From the NCBI GenBank assembly GCA_017506865.1, contig JAFCMP010000519.1:715346-779345 (forward strand): DNA of 64,000 nucleotides, given 5' to 3'. The notes beneath the pieces are model-generated. The model saw only the letters and a program-made list of their open reading frames with translations, ran no database searches and was not told the DNA's origin. Within the stretch, counting starts at the first letter, position 1. Each line of letters starts with the position of its first letter. The stretch comes from Tribonema minus (Eukaryota > Sar > Xanthophyceae > Tribonematales > Tribonemataceae). Position numbers and translations under genes: made by a program. Of this stretch, positions 1-9,895 are shown piece after piece.

Positions 1-2041
1 AACTTCACACACTTTGCAGAGGAGCCCGACCTGGACTGGCTCACTGGCTCTGCAGGTAGCAGTGTGGCGCTTTACAGCGCGTGAGATACCATTGGGTCTA
101 GGACTCTTGTCGTCAGCACCGGCACCGGCACCGGGCGCGTCGTGGACTCCCGCGGTGTGATCATTGATCAAGCACCTCACCGGATTGAACGCGCCCCGCA
201 ACGGGGCGCGGTTGATCCCCTGCAGGTGTCATTCTAATTTCAAAGCGCCTGAACGGTTTGAACGCGCCCACAGCGCTAAGGACGGGAGCTACCAACAGCA
301 CAACTCGAAGGACCATATCTGGCCTGTGCTCCGTGACCACTACATGGTGCTACCGAGTACCATGCATCAAACTTCAGTATTTGAAATGGAGTAAATGCCA
401 CAAGGCCACAGCTTGGGTGTGCGACAATAGGTTCACTATACAGTGTGCAGGTCGGCATGCCTCAAGCTTTGATCAACTGGCTTGCATTGAGCCCTGTCCA
501 ATGTATCATGGGCGCAGCAGCGCCAGCGCCATTTATTGGACTTGTGCAGTTCCTGTGAGGTTCTAAGAGTCTGACTCCCCCCAATCGGCAGGGTGATAGG
601 CCTGCATCAGCGTAGTGGCAGAGTTGACCATTTCGAGCGCATGTAATCGACGCCAGCCTGGGCCCGACGTCTGCAGCAATCAATCAGTGCAGAAAGCTGG
701 TTGCAGAAGTTTATTAACAGGGAATTTCTACTTAATCTAGCTGACTTGGCAACGAAAGAAACGTGAGTAGATGCGCAAGCGGATCAAGCACAGTCAATGT
801 TGAGACGGGGCCGCCTCCTGCCGGCTGGTCGTGACCAGCATGCCGCAGCGACAGGGCGACCGTGCTGCAACAGGGCCAGCAAGCTGGTTTGAGCACAAAG
901 CAGTCATGCAACAGTGACGTGACCTCGAGCCTCTGAGCTTGCTGCATTACTGTGTAATGTCTGAAGTTGTCCAGCTTGAACTAAGAAAATCATACAAAGT
1001 CACAACAAAAAATCTTCAGATGTACGCGTACTTGCGCTGACCAAGCCCACACCCACAAAGCGCAGTTGCGCGCCGCGCGGTAATCGCACTGTGCGGTGCC
1101 GCGGCAGTGTGCCGCGCCAATGCGGCACATATGTTTCTGCGCACACTGATCATCACATGCCAATGTCGTCACAGCTGTGCGGGCCTCAGCGTGCGTCTGC
1201 GCCGCTTGAAGTTGGGTGATACTGCTCTTGCATCGGTGCGCATGCTTGAGTGGATCCTCAAGTCCCTTCTCTGGATGCGTGTGCTGTGCCGTCTATATTA
1301 TGCGCGGCCAGCCAATGCAGCACCAGGTCTTGGTGCAGAAATCAACTTCGGGGTACCTGCGTGTACTTGGAAAAGACCACGGGGTGGGAGGGGAAAACAA
1401 TTTAATCACGACTCGAATGAGTGTCAGGTGCGCGCACTGCAGCTGCGCCGCCATCAATGATTGCACGTTAAGATGTGGCCACACCGTCACTATCACGATG
1501 CCTGTTTGTGTTGACCCTTAAGTTCAATTTGACTCGCACTGTGTGAGGGCGAGCTTGAAGTCATGCATGCTCTGTCGCCCCTGGGTGAGATGATGCCGGC
1601 ACGACGATATCATCATGTTAGTTGTGGACCTGCCGTACTCGTGCACGCCCGCCACCCGTCATGTCCTGCATGTTGGGCAGAACATAACGTCAGGTACTTG
1701 ATCGTTTTACGTTCCAGTCAGTGGGCAAAGTACCTCAGGCTGGATGAGATTGTCATCGAATAAAGTTATTTGCAAGTGCAGCCATCATGCAACAGACTTG
1801 TTGAACCGGCATCCAACTTGAACGCATCATGGTACAATCTGAAAGGGCTACCACTTCAAGTTGGTATTACTAAGCGCATGCATGCCCACCTCATCCATCT
1901 GCAACGACCACAATTGGTCAACCGCTATCATAATGGTAACCACTGGTGGAAGAGCAGCTGAAGCTGCCCTGTCCAGCTAGCGAACTTAGGTCACCGTGCA
2001 AATGGCATGGCAGTGTTGTCATCTGAGGCACTACCACTCAC
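1..2041. other. No convincing gene; dispersed-repeat sequence
   Basis: I see no reading frame here with conserved motifs or a supported exon structure. A segment near 920-1055 is similar to 5590-5735 (same strand), so at least part of the stretch is a dispersed repeat. A 35-base piece at 19-53 looks like a small exon (acidic, with AG before and GT after), but nothing supports it further. Confidence 0.5.
920..1055. repeat. Dispersed repeat, copy 1 (partner 5590-5735)
   Basis: Both copies share 'gcttgctgca', 'tgtaatgtctgaagttgt' and a following A-rich stretch ending near 'gtacttgcg' and 'caagccca', with many substitutions and small indels between. It looks like an old interspersed element. No coding content is visible. 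Confidence 0.6.
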
Positions 2042-2247
2042 ATGTTAACGAGGCCGCCGCTGAGGCCGCCGACATAGGGAGCCGCCGCGGAGCTTTCGCG
2101 GGTCTCCCACAGGTGCGGTTCGGCGCGGAGCACTGCTGCTTCTTGGGGGTTCAACGCGATGACGAGCCATGAGGATTCACCTAATTCACCCGCGCCGTAC
2201 GTCACCTTGCCGTCATGCTTGCGCACTTGAAAGTTCAGGGTCACTGT
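2042..2247 (-). CDS. Isolated candidate exon, product unknown
   Basis: The minus strand is open for 206 bases between a good acceptor (CTGCAG, exon starting at 2247) and a consensus donor (GTGAGTGG after 2042). In frame 0 it encodes about 68 residues of ordinary protein composition, beginning TVTLNFQVRKHDGKVTY and containing WLVIALNPQEAAVL. I do not recognise the family. No neighbouring exon could be linked; the ORF at 2609-2818 upstream on the same strand is a weak candidate. It is downstream of the ERF4-like stop codon, so it would belong to another gene. Confidence 0.3.
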
Positions 2248-2441
2248 CTGCAGCGGTCATTGCCATGGCAGCAGCAGCAGCAGTGGCGGTGGTGGCAGCG
2301 GAGGCAGTAGCAGTAGGGGCGTGACCTCAGGGCCTTCTGCACCTGTCAGCAACAGTGCTGGTACTATGCTGCACAACCATAGTGCTAGATTGTGTAAGAT
2401 AGCAACTGTCAACATCAGGACATGTATAACTGCTTCCGAAT

Positions 2442-2443
<2 letters not shown>

Positions 2444-2536
<93 letters not shown>
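2444..2536 (+). repeat. (CAG)31 trinucleotide microsatellite
   Basis: Thirty-one uninterrupted CAG units run from 2444 to 2536, followed by CGGCAG. It is not in an identifiable coding frame. Its perfection suggests recent expansion and length polymorphism. Confidence 0.95.
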
Positions 2537-2538
<2 letters not shown>

Positions 2539-2897
2539 GCAGCTCGATAGCTGTCTACATGCGCAGGTGCTAGGCTAAGATACACCAGTGTACTTCGAAG
2601 TATTACTTTTAGTTAGCAAGTGGTACCAGCACATCAACCCCATTGCTTGCTGGTAGTCTGAGGCGAAGGTCACTTCCGAATCTTATCTGCCAGTGCCATG
2701 GAGTACCGCGTCCGTCTTGACACGCTCCTGCAGGCTGGCAGCCACCAGCCGCAGCGGCGGCGGCAGCGCTACACTCATACAAGTTGACTGTGGTGCCCAG
2801 CTTGACATCACTTGGCAACCAATGGCATGATGATCTGGTATTTATAGAAGTATCATGGTATCACGCTCTTAGCGAGAACTGATAAGTTACTGATTTT

Positions 2898-3792
2898 CTA
2901 CTCTTCTAAGCAGTACCGGAAGACTGGTGCTCGCATGCGCACCTGGGTGGTGGCATACATGCCGCGCGGTTCGAACAGCTCCTCGTTGATAGCAGTCAGC
3001 CACGCGGCCACCGCGCGCTGGTAGCGCGTGGACACGTAAAACAAGTACGGGATGCCGATGACCGTCAACCAGACACACAAGAAGCCTAGCCCGCCGCCCG
3101 CAACATGTTGTGACTGAACCTCCGCCTCGAAGCGCTCGAGCCATGCACGCCATTCGCTGTCTGTGATGCCGCGCAGCTGAAGTTGCGGCGGCGCGGCAGT
3201 GCGCAGGCTCCGCCACATTCCGGGCCCTGTGGGGAGCGGAGGCGGGCGATGGCCCAAGCGACTTTTGAACTGTGAGAGCACTGCCATGAAATTGAGATAG
3301 AGCCAGCCACGAAGGGAATGCTTCCGTTGCTAAGTGTCAGCCCTGAGGGCACAGTGCTCACAGCGCTTGCAAATGGAAGATGGGGGAGGGTCAGGGTTCG
3401 ACCGACTGTAAATCTTAAACTATGACTTCTGAAAGCATAAACAGAGGCTGTGCCCACAAGATGCTGGCAAACATGCATTGAACAAGCGACGGGAAGGCCC
3501 GCCGCTGTTGTGTGCTTGCCAAACAGTGCATAATCAGCTTCAACAGCGCCTTCAGGATACGATCGTCCATCATGTCGCGATTCTGAGCATTCAGTGGCCT
3601 GCCTCGGCTGAAGTTGTCGAGCACCCTCATGACGATGAAGAGCCTCGTCGACGTGCTCCTGGGAACTCGCAATGCTAGCGCTGGCTGCAGTCCGGTGAGG
3701 GGTTCCACGCTCATGGGCTCAGTCACAATAGCCACAGCCTCTGGCAGAGCCTCTGGCACAGGCTGAGGGTCGGCCGCTTCCAGGTCCGCCAT
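2898..3792 (-). CDS. ERF4/GOLGA7-family protein (palmitoyltransferase accessory subunit-like)
   Basis: Two exons are proposed on the minus strand: 3792-3603 (ATG at 3792, MADLEAAD...) and 3280-2898 (TAG stop at 2898-2900), giving 190 residues with a closed frame. The joined protein follows the Golgin A7/ERF4 pattern: a hydrophobic strand plus NFSR (RLFIVMRVLDNFSR), then QFKSRLG, then PPQLQLRGITDSEWRAWLERFEAEV, a hydrophobic segment WLTVIGIPYLFY, and the typical end INEELFEPRGMYATTQVRM. Known members pair with DHHC palmitoyltransferases at ER/Golgi membranes; that role is inferred here from family resemblance. The intron would start with GC (CCGAG, then GCAGGC). A canonical GT donor after 3561 is also in phase and would add 14 residues that the family pattern does not need. 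Confidence 0.7.
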
Positions 3793-3908
3793 TGGAATAC
3801 CTGCACGCTGGGAAATGCACATCGCCGTGTGTGGGAGACGCCGCACTCAGGTGCGCAGTTCGGGAAAATTCCCCGAAAGTCCACTGGGCGGATACTTAGG
3901 TGTGCACA

Positions 3909-4310
3909 TCAGTCTGTCGCGACAGTGTCGTATAGACGACAACAACTTGCGCCAGCCTGTCGGACGGGCTTTGTCTAGACCTTATAGGCAAGGTTTCACA
4001 ACAGTTGCAAACTTGCACTTCGGAGTTCAAGAAGAAGTTGAAGTGTGTTGAAGACTTTGTGTATGCTATATCAATTCTCATGCCTCTTCAGCCTTGCCGT
4101 CGACCTTGTAGCAGTTGTATGTGCGTCCTGCAACACACGACAGCAAAGTGATTCCATCGCGACGGCGTCGTCGTCGCGACACCGTCGTCTACACGACAGG
4201 GCGGTGGCGATGGGTCCGTCGGACCGTCGCGACCGGCGCGATAAGTTCTGAGCTGCTTTTGCACGACAGTCCGTCGCGACGCTGTCGTAGACACGACACA
4301 GTCGTCTCAG
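3909..4310. repeat. Cluster of GTCGCGAC palindromes in related repeats
   Basis: Units of the form 'cagtctgtcgcgacagtgtcgt' recur at about 3909, 4164 and 4267, each followed by a 'agacgac' or 'acacgac' stretch, with further CGTCGCGAC copies near 4150 and 4225. The core GTCGCGAC is palindromic, so units can pair with each other. No gene is visible. It may be a small non-autonomous element or protein-binding array. Confidence 0.6.
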
Positions 4311-4330
4311 GTGTGCAGGTGTGGACCTCA

Positions 4331-4525
4331 TTGGCGTCGGTGTTCTGTTGCATTTGTCACCTTAATGTCTAGCTCTGCGGGTGTGGTGCACCCGGGTAGT
4401 GAGCAACAGCTCTCTACGTTGCAGCACTAACCAATCCAGCGCCTTCCTGCGGTCCGAACAGTGAGCGGTCCACCGCGATGGTGAGCGGTCCCGTGTCTAC
4501 CAGCGCCATGCTTCACAGCTGCGTC
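4331..4525. repeat. Dispersed repeat with partial copies at 7217-7318 and 46402-46500
   Basis: The left half (4331-4430) resembles 7217-7318: both carry 'ggcgtcggt' followed by 'ttctgttgc' and 'cagctctctac'. The right half (4431-4525) resembles 46402-46500, including the shared 'tgagcggtcccgtgtctacc'. The two partners do not overlap each other, so this is the fuller copy of one repeat family or a composite of two. Confidence 0.75.
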
Positions 4526-4734
4526 AATACGTGCTGCTAGAAGTGAACGTATACCGCCAAGTGTAACTGCCGTAACCATCAAAAGCGTGCAAACCTTGAA
4601 CATTCTCCAGCCACACCACGTTAAATTGCAGCAGTTTTGCTAAACGTGCCCTCATGCGATCCCCGCCGTGTGCCACGGTGAGCACCCGCCTGCGCAGTGC
4701 GCAGCGCCGCTGGTGCCCTCGCCTCAGGTCAGCT

Positions 4735-5295
4735 GCACCGTGGCCTTCGACCCCCGCACGGAGGCGGCACAGCTCTCGCACGCCCTTGACTACTTCCAGA
4801 GGCAGTAACAGCTCAAGGGTGTCTTCCTGCTACGCCCTTGACTACTTCCAGTGGCAGAAGCTCAACGGTGTCTTGTTCCTGCTACGCATCGCCGGGGGCG
4901 CGTACGGGGTACTCGAAGATGTCGACAAGGCCATCAGCGCTCAGCAGTACGCAGAGCGAATGAGCGACGTCACGCCTGGCCTGCCGCGCTTGCAGGCCGC
5001 GTGCGTTACAATGCCGCCGATGTTAATGAGGTGCCCGACAAGTTCTGCACCGGCGACAGGTGCGTGATGCCCCCCACCGCCCGTGCACGGAGACCGACGG
5101 CGCCGCAGCAGCAGCGGCAGCGGCACTGCTGACAGTGCAGGCTCAGGCTGGCGTGCCAGCCGCAGCAACGGCGGCGGCGGCAGCAGCGGCGGAGGCGCCA
5201 TCTGTGGCATCAATGGCAGCTCTGCCAGCGGTGCCGCAGTGTTGACCGGCCGCCACACTACTGGGATAATTACCAATTCGCCTTCACCAGGCTGA
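4735..5295 (+). CDS. Possible exons of an unrecognised plus-strand gene
   Basis: Three short open pieces look exon-like: one encoding CTVAFDPRTEAAQLSHALDY (from about 4735), one around 4835-4985 that repeats ALDYFQ and continues with QWQKLNGVLFLLRIAGGAYG, and 5001-5061 flanked by TTGCAG and GTGCGT encoding RVRYNAADVNEVPDKFCTGD. A Gly/Ser-rich frame follows to about 5295. The repeated ALDYFQ segment is the same kind of exon-edge copy seen in better genes here. I cannot connect the pieces or name the product. Confidence 0.25.
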
Positions 5296-5589
5296 TGTTT
5301 CATGTTGCCATGAAGGTTGGGGAGAATCCCAAAAAGAGGCAGGAAGTCCAAGTGTTTGTTTTTTTTTCAAAGCAAGATAGTGATTAGAGCACAATTGCCA
5401 ATTGCTGAAGCAGGAACTTCAACTATGCTGAGCATCCCCAGGAGAAGTGTCCCCTCCGAATAGCCTCATCTCAACCCCATGCACAACCCCTGGTGGATCC
5501 ACCAAACAGGCCTACCGTTGCCTGCTTGAAGTGACCACATGTACCTGAATAAAGGGCGGTTATTGGCCCATTACTACCCGGAAAGCCAC

Positions 5590-5735
5590 CACTGCCGCAG
5601 TGACCTCCAGCTTGCTGCACTGCCTTGTAATGTCTGAAGTTGTCTAGCTCAAAATCAGAAAAGTCATACTTCGAAGTACAAAGCCACGACGAAGAACCTT
5701 CAAATGGTCGTACTTGCGAGCTGTCCAAGCCCAAG
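5590..5735. repeat. Dispersed repeat, copy 2 (partner 920-1055)
   Basis: See the copy at 920-1055. This copy lies just downstream of the expansin-like reading frame end on the opposite strand and contains no frame of its own. Confidence 0.6.
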
Positions 5736-5810
5736 GCCACCTTGGCCCTAGGGGCACCAGTCGGTCACGTCTACTAGCCGTACAGTGCTTATCTCAGGAG
5801 CGCATGGCGC

Positions 5811-6330
5811 TCACAGCTTATACGCCCTCGACTCAGTCACCACCACGTCCCCTGACTCAGTCACCAACACGTCCCCTGATGCCCCCCTACCCCCTACTCT
5901 AGTCCGAAAAATGGCCGTCCTCTTCCTCAACTTCAAGTTCAACATCATCTTCATCTTGAAATTCGTCCTCCCCCTGCGCCCCCCGCAGGCCGCGCTTGCC
6001 CCCCCCCCCCCCTTCTTCTTCTTCTTGGTGCACTTGGGGCCGCCCGGCTTGCACTTGCCGCCGAACTTGGCGCCCGACAGGCAGCGCGTCACCGCGGCGC
6101 CGCCGCGCAGCGTGATGCGCACCTTGGGGCCGCAGCCCAGCAGCCCCGCGTCGTCGTTGATGGCCCACCGGCCGTAGTCCTGCCGCGCGGCCTTGCCGTT
6201 GAAGGTGACCGCGTCTACGGGCCCGACCGCCTCGATCGTGATGAGGCCGTAGTACGAGTTGGAGGCGGGGTCCACCGTGAGGATCATGTCGTGCTTGGGG
6301 CAGTCGGTGAAGCTCCACTGGAGGTCGTAT
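5811..6330 (-). CDS. Expansin-like protein, C-terminal (CBM63-like) exon
   Basis: This terminal exon opens after an acceptor GTGCAG (first base 6330) and runs to a stop at 5811. Its start, YDLQWSFTDCP followed by HDMILTV and SNSYYGLITIEAVGPVDAVTFNG, fits the joint between the two expansin domains and the start of the wall-binding D2 domain (W..F..CP, then small strands ending in YY or YW, then the V..V..NG turn). It continues with GRWAIND and GCGPKVRITLRGG, then a basic tail with five lysines and a Gly run encoded by a C12 tract at 6001-6012. Expansins loosen polysaccharide walls without hydrolysis and are secreted. At least one exon between this and the D1 piece at 8443-8577 was not found. 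Homopolymer length could alter the tail frame. Confidence 0.5.
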
Positions 6331-7216
6331 CTGCACGGATGGGGGGAAGAGGCAGCCCAGTGGGGCATCAAACAGTGGACTTTCACCTTCTAAAAACCTA
6401 TCCTAGCTCGACATTGCCGACGCTGGCGGTCCGCGAGATCGTTTATCTTCTGCTACCATCACCTCTTCTCGTGCTAATTGCAACCCTAATAGCGATATGC
6501 AACAGTTTACTATTCCGCTAGTGCTGTGAGCTACACCAGTTTGCTCTACGGAACGCGCCAGAACGGTTATCGATGAGAGTGCACTAGGAGTCGGCGATGG
6601 GATTCTCAGCAGGTTCGAGTGCATGGCGCGCTCTAGCCAATCCATCGATTCCCATTTTGATGTCTGCATGGGGCTCTGGGTGCAGCAGTCTACGACATCT
6701 GATATTGTCGCCCCCTGGCTTCAACCTGCAGTTCATGCATACGTGCCTGTCGTTCAAAAAGGGGGTGGGGGGGGGGGGGGGCTGTCTGTATCCTGCAGCG
6801 GTTCGGCTCAGACGCGCTTGGGCAGACTACTGTGAGTAAACACAGTAGTATGCTTGGGCAGTCCATTGCGAGTGAACTGCATGGCGCTGAGCACATGCGG
6901 GAGAGGCAGCAGTACATATCGTGCATGAAGGAAAACTGAGCCTTCAGGTCTATCACGGTGCACTTGGGTGCAGAAGGAATGCATGTCGACAAGGGTTCGG
7001 CCTGAGCTAGCAAGGGCTGGCGACAGCCCGCGAGGCATGCTGCTGGCGTGTGAGGTGGGGAGCACAGAGTGAGCTGAGCTGAGCACTGAAGTCATCGTGG
7101 TATGTTGGAGCGTATGGCACTTACATGCTCATTGCCGTTTGCACGCTTGACAGTCCCTATACGGCAGTTGCTCTTGCCGGTACACAGACTGCAATACATT
7201 CACTTCTTGCAGCACA

Positions 7217-7318
7217 CGACTGGCGTCGGTCTTCTGTTGCTTTGGTCACCTTGATGTCTAACTCTGGCGGTGTAGAGCAACGGGGCAGTGAGCAGCAGCT
7301 CTCTACCTTGCAACAGGT
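7217..7318. repeat. Dispersed repeat, partial copy (partner 4331-4430)
   Basis: Similar to the left half of 4331-4525, ending in 'cagctctctac' then 'ttgca'. It lies in the presumed intron region of the expansin-like gene. Confidence 0.65.
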
Positions 7319-7566
7319 GTCATTTGATGAGTATATCGACGAGTACATGCCAATGGATATTGGCACTGCGTGCGTGCGTGGTGCGGTGAGCACCGGCAGA
7401 ACTCCCGCTTAGGCTGGCACTGTTGTGACGCATACAATACGTGTCACTAGATAAAGGTTCACCCTCCTGTAGCTCCTGACGGCCAGGCATGGCGATATGC
7501 TTGCTAGCAACTGCTATTATAGTGGCCCTGCCGGCCTTGGAGTTTGAAGTTAGCATTCATACCTAC

Positions 7567-7632
7567 ATGGAAACGAACCAAAAGATCGTAGAGCTCTAGG
7601 TGACAAAGGATGGTTAGCCGCAAGTGCCTTCC
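7567..7632. repeat. Dispersed repeat (partner 36385-36462)
   Basis: Shares 'caaaagatcgtaga', 'tctaggtgacaa' and 'tggttagccgc' in the same order with 36385-36462, which lies inside a kinesin intron about 29 kb away. Confidence 0.7.
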
Positions 7633-8442
7633 ACCAATAACCGTGGTCGCCGCTGTTGCAGTCATTGGCCACGTGTCAAACAGTGCCATCATGTCCACAG
7701 GTCAAAAGACTTCTGTGTGCGAGCTTTGTAGCTACATACGTCGTCAGGGTGCGTGCATACTTGCACACTGCAATGCACAGTGACTGTGGCAGCTAATCCG
7801 ACAGCAAGAAGCAGTTGAGTCACAGTGAAGCAAGACCCACTGTAAAGGTGACAGCAGACATTGACCAATGTAATGCCCACTTAGCATATTTGAAGCTGAC
7901 AAGCTTGCCGATTGTAAGGACAGGCAGCGTCAGCTGCTCAAGCCTCGGTTCCGTTCACAGATTTGGGTTGCTGTAACAGACTTTGCCTGAAGCATGTCCT
8001 CAGGCTCAGAGTCTTGATGATGTGTTCAGTGCAATCAAGACTTGCTGATGCCAAGTGATGCACCCACCTGGTGGCGCCATAGAGTTGTCTAGCACTCTCA
8101 AGCCCGGCCTTCAGAGGCCCTTGAGATCGCAACACAATTCAAAGGGCCTCTGCTGGCCGGGCTTGAGAGCGTTTGACAATTCGATGACACCCTCAATGAC
8201 ATGTGGTGACAAAATTACGGTCCGTGGCCACAGTTCCATAGCGGCTGAAAGTCGTTATTCTCGGGTAATGGCAGACTTGAACTTGGACATCACAGTATCA
8301 TGTAGACCTGATGCGGTTCGTGTCGCACCTGTAGTGTCCAAGAATGGCCCAGTCCAGGTCGCCGTAGCTGCAGGAGCTGCAGGCGTTGAACACACCATGC
8401 CCTTGAACTTGTGCTTGGACCCATCTTCATGCACGACCTCAC

Positions 8443-8577
8443 CCTTGACGCACGCTGCGCAGTACTTGCCCGTTTCCAGTAGGCCATACTGGTCCTCATT
8501 GAGTAGTACCCCCATGTGCCCCTTGGGCCTGTAGGTCTGGTGGCAGGTGCCAGGTCCGAATGGGCCACCTGTCCGGT
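8443..8577 (-). CDS. Expansin-like protein, D1-domain exon
   Basis: The exon is bounded by an acceptor GTGCAG (first base 8577) and a donor GTGAGG (after 8443), with phase 1 at both ends. It encodes GGPFGPGTCHQTYRPKG, then LLNEDQYG and KYCAACVK. This follows the start of the expansin D1 double-psi barrel, where a Cys-rich stretch leads into a 'N..DYG...CGACV' motif. The frame also stays open past the donor to 8255, so the exact 3' edge is uncertain. Together with 5811-6330 on the same strand it suggests one expansin-like gene of about 2.8 kb; its signal peptide and middle exons are unresolved. Confidence 0.45.
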
Positions 8578-8857
8578 CTGCACTCTCGAGAGCAGTCACC
8601 AGCAGTGCTTCAGCAGTGCATGCCGGCAGGTGCTGATGGAATTGATCTTATGTTTTGGGTTATTGCTGTGTGCTGTTCCTGTTGGCTTGGGGAGTGGGTT
8701 TGACGAAACCAACAGCGCACAGGCCCGCAGATACACAGATAAGATCGGCTAGAAGCAGCACAACCACATGGTGACTCAAATGAAAATATTGGTAAGCACC
8801 AAGAGGCCACGCCTTTAACAGTGAATGCAATGCAGACGAGGTGAGCATCATGTGCTG

Positions 8858-8909
8858 ACGAGCACTTCGCCGGTGCTGTTCACACGAGCACTTCGCCGGT
8901 GCTGTTCAC
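8858..8909. repeat. Perfect 26-base tandem duplication
   Basis: Two adjacent identical copies of a 26-base unit beginning 'acgagcacttcgccggtgct' occupy 8858-8883 and 8884-8909. No function is apparent. Confidence 0.9.
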
Positions 8910-9895
8910 ATCCTAGAGACAACGCATCCTTCACTTTTTCACCATATCAACCGCACCCAAGCTAGGCAAGCACGGTGTGAGCTTACCGTAGGGGGTGGCG
9001 TAACCCGTATATTTATATCCGCCAACGCACATGCGTACACAGAGCAACAGAGTGCCGCAGCTTGCCTCATAGTCCTGCAGGCTTGTCGGTGAGAAATCTC
9101 AACGAGCCCACCGAGAAGCACCTTTCGGCCAATTCCACAAGGTCGATTATAACGAATTTTTTTTCAAATACTTCGGTGAAGGATGCTACTACATACAGTA
9201 GCGCTTCTTTAAGGACGACGACTAGAGCGTTTGCCGCAAGAAGACACAGCTACTGGTACGGATTCATCACTTCTTGAAAAAAGCCTTGTTTCAACTCGTG
9301 CAGGAAGACAAATGCAACCAAGGGCGTCTAGACCCTTGATGCAACACACCAAACAGGAGGACGCCATGCAGCGTCATGCATATGACTCACCAAAATTGAT
9401 TGTGTCCTTCGAGGTTTTATTTGCTGAACATTTTTCAAAACCAGCCTTGCACATGGGACCATCCACCCTTCTACATCATTCCACGCAGTGCAGCCAACCG
9501 CGCCAGCAGCAGCAGCGTCCCCACGTGCGCAATGGGCACGTGTCACCGACCAGGGGTGATTTTGAAGTTGATGTATAAACTTCAAACTTTGCTAGGTGAC
9601 GGAGCACAAGCGAATCAGAGACGTCCGTAGGGCAGAACACTGATGCGCACACTCAACTGCCGCAGAAAACCCCGGCATCTGAGCTCACGATACGCATGCG
9701 GCGCATTGCGTACGCCCATCTGGTAGTGCGAGAAGCAGTTGACTCACTGACTGACTCACCCACTCACTCACTGACAACAGCCAACTCGCACTCTCCCTGC
9801 TCTGTGTTGACCCTGTGGTGCACTTTTGATGGCGTTCTTTAACAGCGTTGAGCAGTGCCACGCTGCGCCGCGTCGAACGCTGCGAGGTGCGGTTC

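Noticed and set aside
19..53. Tiny acidic exon-like piece with AG before and GT after
   Set aside because: Too short, at the window edge, with no linked exon or recognised family.
4524..4781. Minus-strand frame with a plausible-looking middle
   Set aside because: It overlaps a dispersed repeat and has no splice or family support.
5899..6336. Second minus-strand frame over the expansin-like exon
   Set aside because: Arg/Gly-rich out-of-frame shadow; the other frame carries the expansin D2 pattern.
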